Origin: Streptomyces sp. WAC 01529
Lineage (GTDB): Bacteria > Actinomycetota > Actinomycetes > Streptomycetales > Streptomycetaceae
NCBI RefSeq assembly: GCF_003945545.1
Contig: NZ_CP029617.1
Span: forward strand, 4,413,001-4,477,000
Length of the DNA: 64,000 nucleotides
Direction of reading: 5' to 3'
The notes below the pieces were generated by a model. The model worked only from the letters and a program-made list of their open reading frames with translations. It ran no database searches and had not been told where the DNA came from. The position numbers and the translations under genes were made by a program. Positions 1-8,495 of this stretch are shown piece after piece; positions within the stretch are counted from its first letter, which is position 1, and every line of letters begins with the position of its first letter.

Positions 1-2666
1 CCCAGTGGCGTGGTTCGTACGAGCAGTTGGCCGACGGCGTCCAGTTCGTAGTGCTGTTCCCTGCCGTCGAAATCAGACTCGGCAACAAGCCGACCTGCGG
101 CGTCATAGGTGTAGTTCCAGGTCAGCCCCTGAGGGTTGGTGACCTGGGTGACATGCAGTTCGGTGTCGTGGGTGAATTCGTAGCGTGCTCCGTCCGGGCC
201 AGTTCGGGCGGAGAGCAGGTCGAAATGGGTGTACTCGAAGCGGGAGACCGCGCCCGTAGCGTCGGTGTGGCTGGTGCAGTTTCCTTCGCCGTCGTACGTC
301 CACGACTCGGTGGCGCCGTCCGGGGAGATGCGGCGAGCCAGGTGCCCTTCGGTAGTCCACTCCTGGCGGATCGTTGCTCCGGTGGCGTTTGTGATCGCGA
401 TCGGCCTTCCGAAGATGTCCCGCTCGTAGCGAGTCTCCGCCCCCAGTGGGTCAGTGATGGAGATCGGGAGTCCGGCGGCGTCGCAGTGGATCGTCGTGGT
501 GTTGCCCAGTGGGTCGATCACCGCAGTGGGAAGGCCGTTCACGTCGTAGGTGAAACGGGTCGTCTGCCCGGCCGGGTTGGTGATCGCCGTACGGTTGCCG
601 CGCTCGTCGCATTCCTGCCGCCAGACGGCGCCTGTGGGGCCGTACACCGCTACGGGCAGGCCGAGGTCGTTGTACTCCGTCCGCTCCTCGAGTCCATCCG
701 CTCGTTGGATCGCCACGAGGTGCCCGTTCTCGTCGTAGGAGAAGCGGGTGGTATGGCCGAGTGGATCAGTGACGGCAACCAGCTGGTGCAGGTCGTCCCA
801 TTCCTGGTGTACGGACTCGCCGTAAGGATCCGTCTCGCGTATGAGGCGGCTGGCACGGTTGTGCTCGTAGCGGGTCTCGTTGCCTAGCGAGTCGGTGACC
901 GTGGTGGTTCGCGTCGTGTCGTCATAGGCGAGGGTGCCGGCGAGAAAGCCGTTGCTGCCTTCCGTGCGGACCACTCTGCCCTGGTCGTCGTAGGTGTAGT
1001 GGTACGCAGTGTTGTTGCGGTCAGTCCAGGAAGTGATGCGTCCGGCGCTGTCGTAGGTGAAACGCACCGGAAGCCCAGAGGAATTGGTGACCTCGGTGAG
1101 GTGTCCCTCGTCGTTGTAGCCGTAGGAGACCAACAGCGTGCCCGTGCTGTCCCAGGGCTGGTCCGGGCCGAGCAGGTGCACGGCGCTGATCCGCGGCAGA
1201 TCGGGGTGGCAGTCGAGCTTGAGTCGGTAACCGCCGCTGTGGACGAGCCCAACGGGGGTGCCATCGGGTTCGTAGTGGATGGTGATCCGTTGGCCGTTGC
1301 GGTCCACAATGGCCTGCAGGGGCAGGTCGACCGCTTCTCCATCTGCCGCCGGACGCGGTGTGTGGAAGACGAACCCGAGCCCGGATACCGGATCAGTGAC
1401 GCGCAGCGCGCCGTCGACTTCGGTGTCCCAGGTGAGAGGCAGTCGCCCTCCAGATTCGGGGAGAACCGGTACATCCGTGTCCGGGTTCAGTCTCGGGTAG
1501 ATCAAGCGTGCGCCGTCGGGCGCGGCGTAGATGAAGCCCTCGTCGTCGGCCTGCACACGCTGATCGAGGGTCGAGGCCCACGAAGGGCCGAACCAGCCAC
1601 CCCACCGGTAGGAGGAGATGTGGGTGCGTTCCAGGACCAGCGGCAGGGCAGCCGGCAGCTCGACGTCGGTCTGAGGCAGCAGCATGTCACCGGTGGCCAC
1701 GTCGATCGGGTCGAGCTTGACCTTCTTGAGCGCGGCCCGGATGGAGGCGGGCAGCTTCTCCCACTCCGAGGGGCGCAGCTTGAGCCGGGACAGCCCCGAA
1801 CCGTCGAGCTTCAACGTCTTGCCGAGCTTGGCGAGTTCGCTGGGCTTGAGTTTGCCCAGGCCCTTGCCGAGAACCTTGCCCAGACCGCCGATGCCCACCC
1901 CAAAGGCGGCCCCCAGGGCCAGGGTCTCCGCCAGCTTGTCCGGGTCCTTGAACGTCCCCGGATCCTGCAACAACGCGTCGAAGGCAGAGAACTTCATGCC
2001 CTCACCCGCGAGTTTCCCGGCCTTGGCGATCGTCTTGATCTCCCCGAGGGCCTTCAGGGCCCGCTCCAGGCCGCGGATCGCCTCCATGACAGTACGGATG
2101 ACCCGGGCCATACGGGACCCGGACTTCTCGATCCGGGCGATCAGCGCCACGACCTTCGCGGCCCGCGCACCGGCCGCAAGACTGCCCGCGATCGCGGACA
2201 GGCCACCCGTCAGTACCGACAGGGCCAAGCCCGCGATCTCGAACTCCGCGATCTCGGCGAGGATCACCCCGATCTCGGCGAGCAGCGCGTGGGCCTCATC
2301 AGCGAAGTCATCCAGCGCCTTGGCGCCCTTGCGCAGCGAGTCGGCCATCTCGGTGGCCTGCGTACGGGCGGTCTTGGCCCGCTTGTGAAGGGCCTTGGCG
2401 GCCTTGCCCTCCCACTCCAGATCCTTCAGGGCCGTCTCGGCGTCGCGGGCCGCGGCGTCCAGACCCTTGGCCAGGGCCCGCCACTGCTTGGCTATCTCGC
2501 GGACGCCGTCGGGGTCGACGGCGGGGTCGGTGATGCCCAGGAACTCCAGACCGCTGGCGAGGGTGTTGCCGAAGGCGTGGTTGGCCTTGTTGATCCAGTG
2601 CAGCGGGTTGAGGTCTTCGGCGTCGATATCGATGTCGATGTCGCCGGGGATGATGTCGAAGCCCAT
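1..2666 (-). CDS. RHS/YD-repeat polymorphic toxin, partial (C-terminus beyond left edge)
   Basis: Large secreted or contact-dependent toxin scaffold; about 888 codons are visible and the frame runs off the left edge, so the variable toxin tip and any immunity gene are not seen. The start ATG (MGFDIIPG) lies 7 nt after the stop of the WXG100-like gene. The N-terminal ~250 residues are helical with a WEG motif (ESX/WXG-like). A DUF6531-type segment follows (DPIDVATGDMLLPQTDVELP and a Tyr/Trp-rich stretch). Then come repeated YD motifs of the RHS type (YDSAGRITSW, YDDQGRVV, YDENGHLV, YDVNGLPTAV). The repeats are expected to form a beta-shell that encloses the toxin. It is last in a four-gene operon with a lipoprotein, a secreted protein and a WXG-like protein. 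Family call is firm; toxin activity cannot be judged here. Confidence 0.88.
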   Translation of the reverse strand, partial: MGFDIIPGDIDIDIDAEDLNPLHWINKANHAFGNTLASGLEFLGITDPAVDPDGVREIAKQWRALAKGLDAAARDAETALKDLEWEGKAAKALHKRAKTARTQATEMADSLRKGAKALDDFADEAHALLAEIGVILAEIAEFEIAGLALSVLTGGLSAIAGSLAAGARAAKVVALIARIEKSGSRMARVIRTVMEAIRGLERALKALGEIKTIAKAGKLAGEGMKFSAFDALLQDPGTFKDPDKLAETLALGAAFGVGIGGLGKVLGKGLGKLKPSELAKLGKTLKLDGSGLSRLKLRPSEWEKLPASIRAALKKVKLDPIDVATGDMLLPQTDVELPAALPLVLERTHISSYRWGGWFGPSWASTLDQRVQADDEGFIYAAPDGARLIYPRLNPDTDVPVLPESGGRLPLTWDTEVDGALRVTDPVSGLGFVFHTPRPAADGEAVDLPLQAIVDRNGQRITIHYEPDGTPVGLVHSGGYRLKLDCHPDLPRISAVHLLGPDQPWDSTGTLLVSYGYNDEGHLTEVTNSSGLPVRFTYDSAGRITSWTDRNNTAYHYTYDDQGRVVRTEGSNGFLAGTLAYDDTTRTTTVTDSLGNETRYEHNRASRLIRETDPYGESVHQEWDDLHQLVAVTDPLGHTTRFSYDENGHLVAIQRADGLEERTEYNDLGLPVAVYGPTGAVWRQECDERGNRTAITNPAGQTTRFTYDVNGLPTAVIDPLGNTTTIHCDAAGLPISITDPLGAETRYERDIFGRPIAITNATGATIRQEWTTEGHLARRISPDGATESWTYDGEGNCTSHTDATGAVSRFEYTHFDLLSARTGPDGARYEFTHDTELHVTQVTNPQGLTWNYTYDAAGRLVAESDFDGREQHYELDAVGQLLVRTTPL

Positions 2667-2673
2667 GTACGGC

Positions 2674-2985
2674 TCAGCCCTTCTTGGCGCGAGCCGCGGC
2701 GGACAACAGCACATCCAGCAGGTCGAAGGCATCGGAGACGTCGTCCATGAACTTCGCCTCCGCCTCCCACTCCTTGTGCAGGTCCTTGGTGAGCTTGGCG
2801 ATGGTGTCCATGCCGTCCTGGATGTCGTCCTTGGCACTCATCAGCGAACCCAGCACCCCGAACGCGGACAGATCATGCGAAGCGGCCTTGAAGTCATGCA
2901 ACGGCTTACGGGTGTGGTCCTCCGCCTTGCCCAACGCAGAAGCCGCCTTGTGCAGGGCCTCCGCATCCTTCTTCAGGTCCGACAT
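2674..2985 (-). CDS. WXG100-like small helical protein (RHS partner)
   Basis: A 103-aa charged, almost entirely helical protein (MSDLKKDAEALHKAAS... to ...AAARAKKG). Length, lack of cysteine and position directly before a WXG/RHS toxin fit the ESX/WXG100-like partner class, which pairs with large toxins for type VII-type export or chaperoning. A classic central WXG is not present; the helical hairpin would turn near residues 42-48 (FGVLGSL). It stops 7 nt before the RHS gene start and follows the secreted-protein gene after ~80 nt, so co-transcription is likely. The functional role is inferred from context and fold prediction by eye only. Confidence 0.7.
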   Translation of the reverse strand: MSDLKKDAEALHKAASALGKAEDHTRKPLHDFKAASHDLSAFGVLGSLMSAKDDIQDGMDTIAKLTKDLHKEWEAEAKFMDDVSDAFDLLDVLLSAAARAKKG

Positions 2986-3065
2986 ACGTGTCCGCCCCCG
3001 TGGGTTGAGATGGTTCTACGTGCGATGCGCCGACGCGTGCAGACCGGATGGGCCTGCAGTCTCGG

Positions 3066-4157
3066 TCAGCGGTTGATGGACTGGATCTCCTGGACACTCA
3101 TGTCCTGGGTCGTCTCGAAGGTGCCATCCGGCAGATCGCCCTTCGCGCCGCCCGTGCCTTCCCAGGAGATCTCCCAGGTGATCGACGCCTTCAACTGGTA
3201 CGGCTCGCCGCTCGTGGCGCGGAGGTATTGAATCCCGCACGGCGGCTCCTGCCCGGCACTGCCCTTCTTGTACGGGGCACCGATGGAACCGTCCTCGTTG
3301 ACAGGGCAGTCGCCAGAAGCGGGGAAGGTCTTCGCGTCCTCGGTGCCCGGCTCCAGATGGAGGGCGACGGGCTTGGCCGTGGTCACCGCCCACAGGCCGG
3401 TGCCCGGCAGGTCGGCGCGGACCGTGACGTCCTTGAAGGTGGTCTTGTCCAGCCACGCCCAAGTGGGCAGGTTCACCGTCGACTTACCCTCGGGCTTCAA
3501 CTCGACCTCGGTGTCCGGGACCTTGATCTTGTCGTACGCGAAGGCAGCGAGAGTCTCGGGAGTGGGGGCGTTCTTGTCCTTAGGAATCGTGCCCTCGTCC
3601 TGCCAGAACATGATCCGGCCGCAGTCCCACGCCCTGGAATCCTGGTACATACCCTTGCGGACCGTACTGCGCCAGAACATACCTTTCTTGCCGAGGTTGT
3701 AGTTCTTGTAGCCGTCGGCACTGGTGTCCTTGGGAAGCGTCATGTCGAAGTTGTTGTCGGCCTTCCCTTTCTCGTAGTGGTCCACCCAGAGGCCGTTGCT
3801 CCACCACACATGAGCGTTGACGAGACCGCCCTCGCCGGTGGCGACCGCGTCCTTGAGCTGCTTCGGGGAGAAGACCGGTTCGTACCAGCAGGCTGGCGGC
3901 TCCCAGTTGGGGTCGATGGACTTCAGTTCGCCCACCGAAGCCTTCGCCGTCCGGCCACCGGGGTACGTGAGCTTGATCTTCGAGTTGGACACCGAAGCCA
4001 TGAGTGATTTGCCGGAGACGTCACCACTGGGGCCTGAGGGCTTGCTCGGCTGCTTGGACTTGTCGTCCTCGCCGAACGCGTGGGCCATGCCGGGCACCGC
4101 AACGACGACGAGTGCTGAGGCAATCATCAGGCTCGCTGCCTTGTAGTGGTGCGGCAT
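3066..4157 (-). CDS. Secreted protein of the RHS locus, function unknown
   Basis: A 363-aa protein. The start was chosen at MPHHYKAA because it lies 2 nt after the stop of the upstream lipoprotein gene; an in-frame start 45 nt earlier would overlap that gene. Residues ~8-27 form a Sec signal peptide (hydrophobic LMIASALVVVAVPG, then AHA). The mature part is Gly/Asp/Trp-rich with paired cysteines and reads like a beta-rich extracellular protein. I do not recognise a named domain. Proteins of this kind accompany RHS/WXG toxin loci in Streptomyces, so a role in export, surface display or protection of the toxin is inferred from context only. Confidence 0.7.
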   Translation of the reverse strand: MPHHYKAASLMIASALVVVAVPGMAHAFGEDDKSKQPSKPSGPSGDVSGKSLMASVSNSKIKLTYPGGRTAKASVGELKSIDPNWEPPACWYEPVFSPKQLKDAVATGEGGLVNAHVWWSNGLWVDHYEKGKADNNFDMTLPKDTSADGYKNYNLGKKGMFWRSTVRKGMYQDSRAWDCGRIMFWQDEGTIPKDKNAPTPETLAAFAYDKIKVPDTEVELKPEGKSTVNLPTWAWLDKTTFKDVTVRADLPGTGLWAVTTAKPVALHLEPGTEDAKTFPASGDCPVNEDGSIGAPYKKGSAGQEPPCGIQYLRATSGEPYQLKASITWEISWEGTGGAKGDLPDGTFETTQDMSVQEIQSINR

Positions 4158-4159
4158 GT

Positions 4160-4801
4160 TCAGCAGCCTCCCCGTTCGGTCTCCGAGTAGCGCGTCTTCC
4201 ACACACCCTGGGGCGTCTTGTCGAGCCGGTTGCGGTACTGGACGCGCGCCTTGGAGTTCTGGGGCGTGTGCTCCACCTTGCCGGTCTTGGTGTTCTTGGT
4301 GGAGCCCTTGCTCTCGTCGACGCAGTAGAACAACACGCCGCTGCCGTCATCGGCGATGCTCACCTGCGGCTTCGACACCGTGGCGCGGCCGATCAGAACC
4401 AGGCCGTCGTCGACGAAGCCCTTGATCCATTTGCGGGCCGACTGGCCGGCGGTTTCGTCGGTGTAGAAGGCCAGCGCCTTGGAGTCCGGGTTTCCCTCGA
4501 TGATCGCGGCGTACTCGGCCAGCAGTTCCTGCCTGCCGTCATTCAAGATCGCCTGCTTCTTCGGGTCCGAGTTCGTCCACCCCTGGAAGTCGGCCTGGAA
4601 GCTCTTGGGGAGCGTGATCTTTGGGCGGCCTGCCGCCGTGTCGGAGGGTGTAGCGGAGGGCGACGGGCTGGCACTCGATGGTGTGTCCGCCCCGGCGATC
4701 TTCTTGTTGTCGTTGTCGTCGTCCGAGCCGCCGCAGGCGGTCAGCAGCAGGGCCGCGGATGCGGTGAGCGCGGCCGCGACGAGCCGGGTCGAGCGAGTCA
4801 C
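4160..4801 (-). CDS. Lipoprotein of the RHS locus
   Basis: A 213-aa protein with a clear lipoprotein signal peptide: VTRSTRLVAAALTASAALLL followed by the lipobox LTAC (Cys ~24), then GGSDDDNDN and a Ser/Pro/Thr linker. It should be anchored to the outer face of the membrane. The GTG start has a GGAGA ribosome-binding site at proper spacing; a longer in-frame extension upstream lacks both the site and coding character. The C-terminal half (DVDESKGSTK-like region, ending ERGGC) resembles small NTF2-like extracytoplasmic lipoproteins, but that is only an impression. First gene of the operon leading into the RHS toxin; its stop is 2 nt before the next ATG, so translational coupling is likely. Confidence 0.75.
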   Translation of the reverse strand: MTRSTRLVAAALTASAALLLTACGGSDDDNDNKKIAGADTPSSASPSPSATPSDTAAGRPKITLPKSFQADFQGWTNSDPKKQAILNDGRQELLAEYAAIIEGNPDSKALAFYTDETAGQSARKWIKGFVDDGLVLIGRATVSKPQVSIADDGSGVLFYCVDESKGSTKNTKTGKVEHTPQNSKARVQYRNRLDKTPQGVWKTRYSETERGGC

Positions 4802-5340
4802 TGTTGTCTCCGGTGAGGTGAGGGTTAACCCGAGCGAAGCAACGCTATCCGTGACCACCCGGTGACCATGAGAGCGGGTCGGGCTTTGGCTGAGACGTAA
4901 CTGTGCTGAACTGCCCCGGTTCAGGTGGAGACCGCGGCGATTCCGCTGCGCGCGCCTCTTCGCCAGATTCTCCAGCACCTGTGCGGCCACCTTGCGTACC
5001 TGACTGTTGAGGTCCTTCTCGGCCACCACGTGGGCGGGAGAGTGCCTCTCGACGTACAGGAACTGCTCCGCTCCGATGCCCACCGTGAGCAATGCCCACC
5101 AGGTGTCGCCGTACACGACCTGACCTGCCGCACTGCGTTCCGGCCCTTGAGGATCACGGGGGCGGCCTTCGTCAGGCTGGAGGGGTAGGGTGTGCTCCAG
5201 CGCGGGGCCAGGGGGCGATTCACGAACGCACAGGTGGGCCGGTGGTCACGGGCGGGCCGACCCAACCCTCAGAGTGCACCCGTCGGGGAGACCTCGATCA
5301 AGATCGTCCCCCACATTTCTCCCAAACGATCTGGAAAACA
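4802..5340. other. Intergenic, left chromosomal flank
   Basis: No gene I can support. It holds the presumed promoter and leader of the lipoprotein-WXG-RHS operon on the minus strand, and lies between that operon and the terminator that belongs to tRNA-Pro. Open frames here are antisense or out-of-frame with no coding signature. Confidence 0.5.
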
Positions 5341-5380
5341 GTCAGGGGCCTGATCCGATTCCTCGGATCAGGCCCCTGAC
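5341..5380 (-). terminator. Terminator hairpin beyond attL (original tRNA-Pro terminator)
   Basis: Perfect 18-bp inverted repeat (GTCAGGGGCCTGATCCGA ... TCGGATCAGGCCCCTGAC) with a 4-nt loop, 11 bp from the 46-bp att repeat. In an empty site it would sit directly downstream of tRNA-Pro. The right end of the element carries its own, different hairpin at the equivalent position. Confidence 0.75.
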
Positions 5381-5391
5381 CTGGTACTTCA

Positions 5392-5437
5392 GCTGTCGGG
5401 GTGGCGGGATTTGAACCCACGACCTCTTCGTCCCGAA
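5392..5437. repeat. attL: attL: 46-bp direct repeat, 3' half of tRNA-Pro
   Basis: Identical over 46 bp to 53288-53333. It contains the tRNA-Pro sequence from the anticodon loop to the discriminator base, plus 4 nt beyond the 3' end. The flanking sequence diverges at once on the element side (TGAGGTTC instead of CGAAGCGC), so this is a truncated tRNA copy left by site-specific integration. Confidence 0.92.
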
Positions 5438-5531
5438 TGAGGTTCGGTTAACGATCTTTCCTGCCGGGATTGTGTTTACGCAGTTCAGGTGGGTGGTTCC
5501 GGTTGGTCTCGGGTGGTGTGGAGGGGGTTTC

Positions 5532-5561
5532 GGGAGCGAGTCGGCTCCCAGATGGCTCCCA
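5532..5561. promoter_or_regulatory. Candidate integrase arm-type sites, left end
   Basis: GGGAGC followed by GTCGGCTCCCAGATGGCTCC, about 100 bp inside attL. The same GTCGGCTCCCA-N-ATGGCTCCCA block recurs in the same orientation at 53198-53220 inside attR. This is the geometry expected of integrase or Xis arm sites. Inferred from repetition and position. Confidence 0.55.
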
Positions 5562-6030
5562 GAGCCGAGCACGGCGCCGACGTCCCTACGCCTGGTGCGA
5601 CAGGCCGTCCACAAGGAGATCGAGGATCGCTTCTTCATGGAGCGCGACGCCGGGCGCAGTCAGCACGACCGAAGCCGCGGCCTCGCGGACCGTTCTGTAG
5701 CCCGGGCCAATGACGGTCAAGGCCGTTCATGCCGGCAAGGCGCGGAGGGCCACGCGTTGATGCTGTGTGCGACGCACTCTCGACTGCGAGCGGTATTCGG
5801 TCAAGCCTTCACCGACCTAGGCAGGTTGAGTGCATTGTCGCGTTTGCGGTCTGGTGGTTCCGGGACTTCGCCATGATGATGCCCGCCGTGTCAGTGAACG
5901 GGGGGCGGGAATGGGGTTCGGTCGGGGACTGCGTGTACGAGAGGGGCGTGCCCCGGAAGGGATGGTCGATGGGCCCGCGGTACCGGTTCAGGCCGGGCCT
6001 GTCCCCTCTCACAGTGGCGGCTCTGGTGAG
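5562..6030. other. Non-coding left end of the element
   Basis: No convincing gene. A short stretch near 5595-5690 has a plausible coding rhythm but no start, ribosome-binding site or recognisable motif, and may be a gene remnant. Confidence 0.4.
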
Positions 6031-7688
6031 TTGGACTCGACCTCGTCGGAGGTGACAAGGCTGCTGTGCCAGGCCGTCTACACCCGTCCCGACCGGGTCA
6101 AGGCCGTCAAGGCGTGGTGGAGCAAGATCCGGGGCAAGGATCAGAAACCGAACAAGCCGCGGCGCAGTACTCGTAGACGCATCTACTTGGAGGGCAGCGA
6201 CGACTGCCCTCCCCTGGGTGAGCCTATGGCCCAGTGGGTACGTGATCACGTTCTCCACGGGCCGCCGTTGCCTGTCCCGTCGTACGGATTCGACCTCGTG
6301 CCCGTCATCGCGCACAGTCTGCGCGCACGGAGACGGCGTCGGCTGCGGCGAACGCTCGTCCTGCTCTTTGCCGTCGGTGTTGCGTACGAGGTCCCCCGGG
6401 CAGCCGTCGTGTGAGGCGGAGCCGTCTTGCCTCATGTGGTGGGCCGGGCTGCGGGCAGCCCATAAGGGCAAGAAGTCGAGGTTGGCGCCCGCGCCCCGTC
6501 TGGCGTACCTCGTTCTGTGTGTGCCCTGGATGCTCGCGGTAGTGCCCTACGAGCCGATACCCGGCGAGGCGGTCGCTCTGCGGACCGGCCTGCTCCTGCT
6601 GCCGTTCGCCCTGCTGGTCGGAGCCGTACTCGTCTGTGCGGGAGATCGCTTCATGGCGCGGGCGGGGTTGTCCAGGATCGTCCGGGACGGCATCGCGTCT
6701 GACCGCCTGCCCTGGACGTCGGCGAAGGCCATGCGTCGGATGGCTCTCATCAGCAACGAGCAGACGCGGCTCGAACTGCCCTATGACCATCCGGAATCCT
6801 TCGTCGGAGCCGGACGGCTACGTATGGGGCGTGGCTGACATCGGTATCCCACTCAAGCCCAAGGACTCAGAGGTATCGATCAAGCCCTTCGGCGAGCGGG
6901 AACTGCTGCGGCGGATGGGCGACGCCCTCAGGGAACTGGGCCGTGGCGCACGGGAGATCACCGATCCCCTACCCGGCTTCTCCGTCACGGAGATTCTCGG
7001 GCTGCCGTCCGAGCTGTGGCTTCGACGGACCCGTGCCGCGAAGTTGGAGCTGCCGGACCTGCGCGGCCGGGGCCGCCGGTCACCGTCCAGCGTGCCGGAC
7101 CGGCTCTATTTGCGGGCACAGTGCGTCAGTTGGGACGGCCAGGTCGTGGTCACCCTGTTCGCGCATGCCGCACTGGAGGCAGGCGAACTACGGCTTACCC
7201 TGCGCCCGCACGTGATGACGCCCCTCTACAACGAGCTGAGGGTGACGGACTCACCCGTCGCCAAGCGCAGAGCGAGACTTTACGGCTGGGTGGTCGTGCA
7301 GTCCCTGTTGGACGCCGTCCACGGCCCCCTCGCACTGTGGCGGCTGGTGACCCGGCTCGCCCTCGGAGTGCAGTCGGAAGGTGGCCGGGCCGAGGAAAAA
7401 GATCCGGTCAGCCTCCGGGACCGGTACTCCAGCGAAGAAGTCACCGACATGCACCAGGCCGACGACGCGAAGCGGCACGTCGTCCTCATGCAGACCTGCG
7501 TCTTCCGCGCGGTCTCCGCCTACCTCGAAGAGCTGGGCGTCGACACCGTTGCGTACGAGCGCCAGGTGGCCGCGGTCATCACCAACATCCAGGTCTACGG
7601 CGACAACAACGCACCCATCCAGAACGTCACCGGCAGCGGTATCAGCAATGTCGGCCAGGACAACAAGACTCAAGGAGGAGGAAGTTGA
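6031..7688 (+). pseudogene. Membrane protein with C-terminal RHIM-like motif, two apparent frameshifts
   Basis: One coding trend runs through three frames. Frame 1 (to the stop at 6414) carries a basic cytosolic N-terminus (VTRLLCQAVYTRPDRVKAVK...) and an RRRRLRRTLVLLF membrane entry. Frame 2 (about 6415-6800) carries two hydrophobic segments (LAYLVLCVPWMLAVVPY; LRTGLLLLPFALLVGAVLVC). Frame 3 (about 6800-7688) carries a ~290-aa cytosolic region (IPLKPKDSEVSIKPFGEREL..., HVMTPLYNELRV...). The last ~35 residues contain IQVYGDNNAPIQNV and GISNVGQ, a RHIM-like motif shared with the next gene. Changes near 6400-6430 and 6790-6815 would restore one protein of roughly 550 aa. Natural decay or sequence error are both possible. 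Three separate short genes cannot be excluded. Confidence 0.55.
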
Positions 7689-8089
7689 TGGTTGTAGGAC
7701 GTCGCCGCCCCGAACCGGAACAGGGACACGGCTCGGGCATCAGCATCGGCGGTAACAACATCGCCCCGCTCCAGAACGTGGTAGGTCAGAACATCTCGAA
7801 CGTCCACCAGTCCGCGTCCGTCGAGAGTGCCGCCGTCAGCATGGAAACCGTGCGCGATCTCCTTGCCACGTTCCGCACCGAGGTGGATCAGAACGGGTCG
7901 GTCCTGCCGAACGCACAGGAGCTCCGCGCCATGGCGGACTCCATCAACACCTCGCCGACAGCCTCGGACACGTCGGCGATTGGGGCGCTGCGCGGGGCTG
8001 TGCAAGCGTTGCCGGCTTTGGTGGCGGGGACGGTGGTGCAGCAGGGGGGTGACGCGCTCGCTCACGGCATTGCCGGATGGCTCAGCTGA
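7688..8089 (+). CDS. Small protein with N-terminal RHIM-like motif
   Basis: A 133-aa protein with a strong AAGGAGG ribosome-binding site. Its ATG overlaps the stop of the preceding gene (TGATG), so the two are translated together. Residues ~15-41 contain ISIGGNNIAPLQNV, then GQNISNVHQ, nearly the same string as the C-terminus of the upstream gene. The G-x-N-N core flanked by alternating hydrophobic residues resembles RHIM and bacterial amyloid-signalling motifs. Residues 50-133 are helical, with a hydrophobic stretch near the end (ALPALVAGTVVQQG) that could be membrane-active. By analogy with paired amyloid-motif systems it may be the effector or adaptor nucleated by its neighbour. Function is inferred. 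Confidence 0.72.
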   Translation: MVVGRRRPEPEQGHGSGISIGGNNIAPLQNVVGQNISNVHQSASVESAAVSMETVRDLLATFRTEVDQNGSVLPNAQELRAMADSINTSPTASDTSAIGALRGAVQALPALVAGTVVQQGGDALAHGIAGWLS

Positions 8090-8495
8090 GGTGACGGCTG
8101 CGCCAAGTCCCAGCCGGTCCGATCGACGATCCCGGTGGTCGGTATCGTCACCGTCTCACGCGACAGCTTGCGGTCCGTGCTTCGCAGGCGCGACCAGCCG
8201 AGCCCTTCAGGGCTCGTTGCAGCCTCGGCGATCGATCAATGGCCAGCACTCTCTTCACCGTGTTGTCGAGATTCCTCAGGAGGTTCGCGGTCATCCGGAT
8301 AGGGAGCCGCTCAACCCAGAACGGGCACGAGGGCTCTCCTGTGACGGGTGAAACCACATATCGGCCAATGTCGCGTGAGGCACCTGAAGAGATGGCGTGG
8401 AGTTACCACCTGGAGACTTGATCGCTGGCAGGATCGGTGCCTCTGAGCAGCGTGCACACGCGTACGAATCGAAGTGGTAATGGGGTGGGGGCGGT
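8090..8495. other. Intergenic, promoter region for the HNH gene
   Basis: No gene seen in about 400 bp. It separates the RHIM-like pair from the HNH gene and presumably carries the promoter of the latter. Confidence 0.45.

Noticed and set aside
27..2750. Long plus-strand open frames across the left region
   Set aside because: They are antisense to the RHS coding frame, which shows clear YD repeats and proper operon structure; high GC keeps antisense frames open.
5392..5437. A second tRNA-Pro gene at the left end
   Set aside because: Only the 3' half is present; the 5' half and D-arm are missing, so it is an att remnant.
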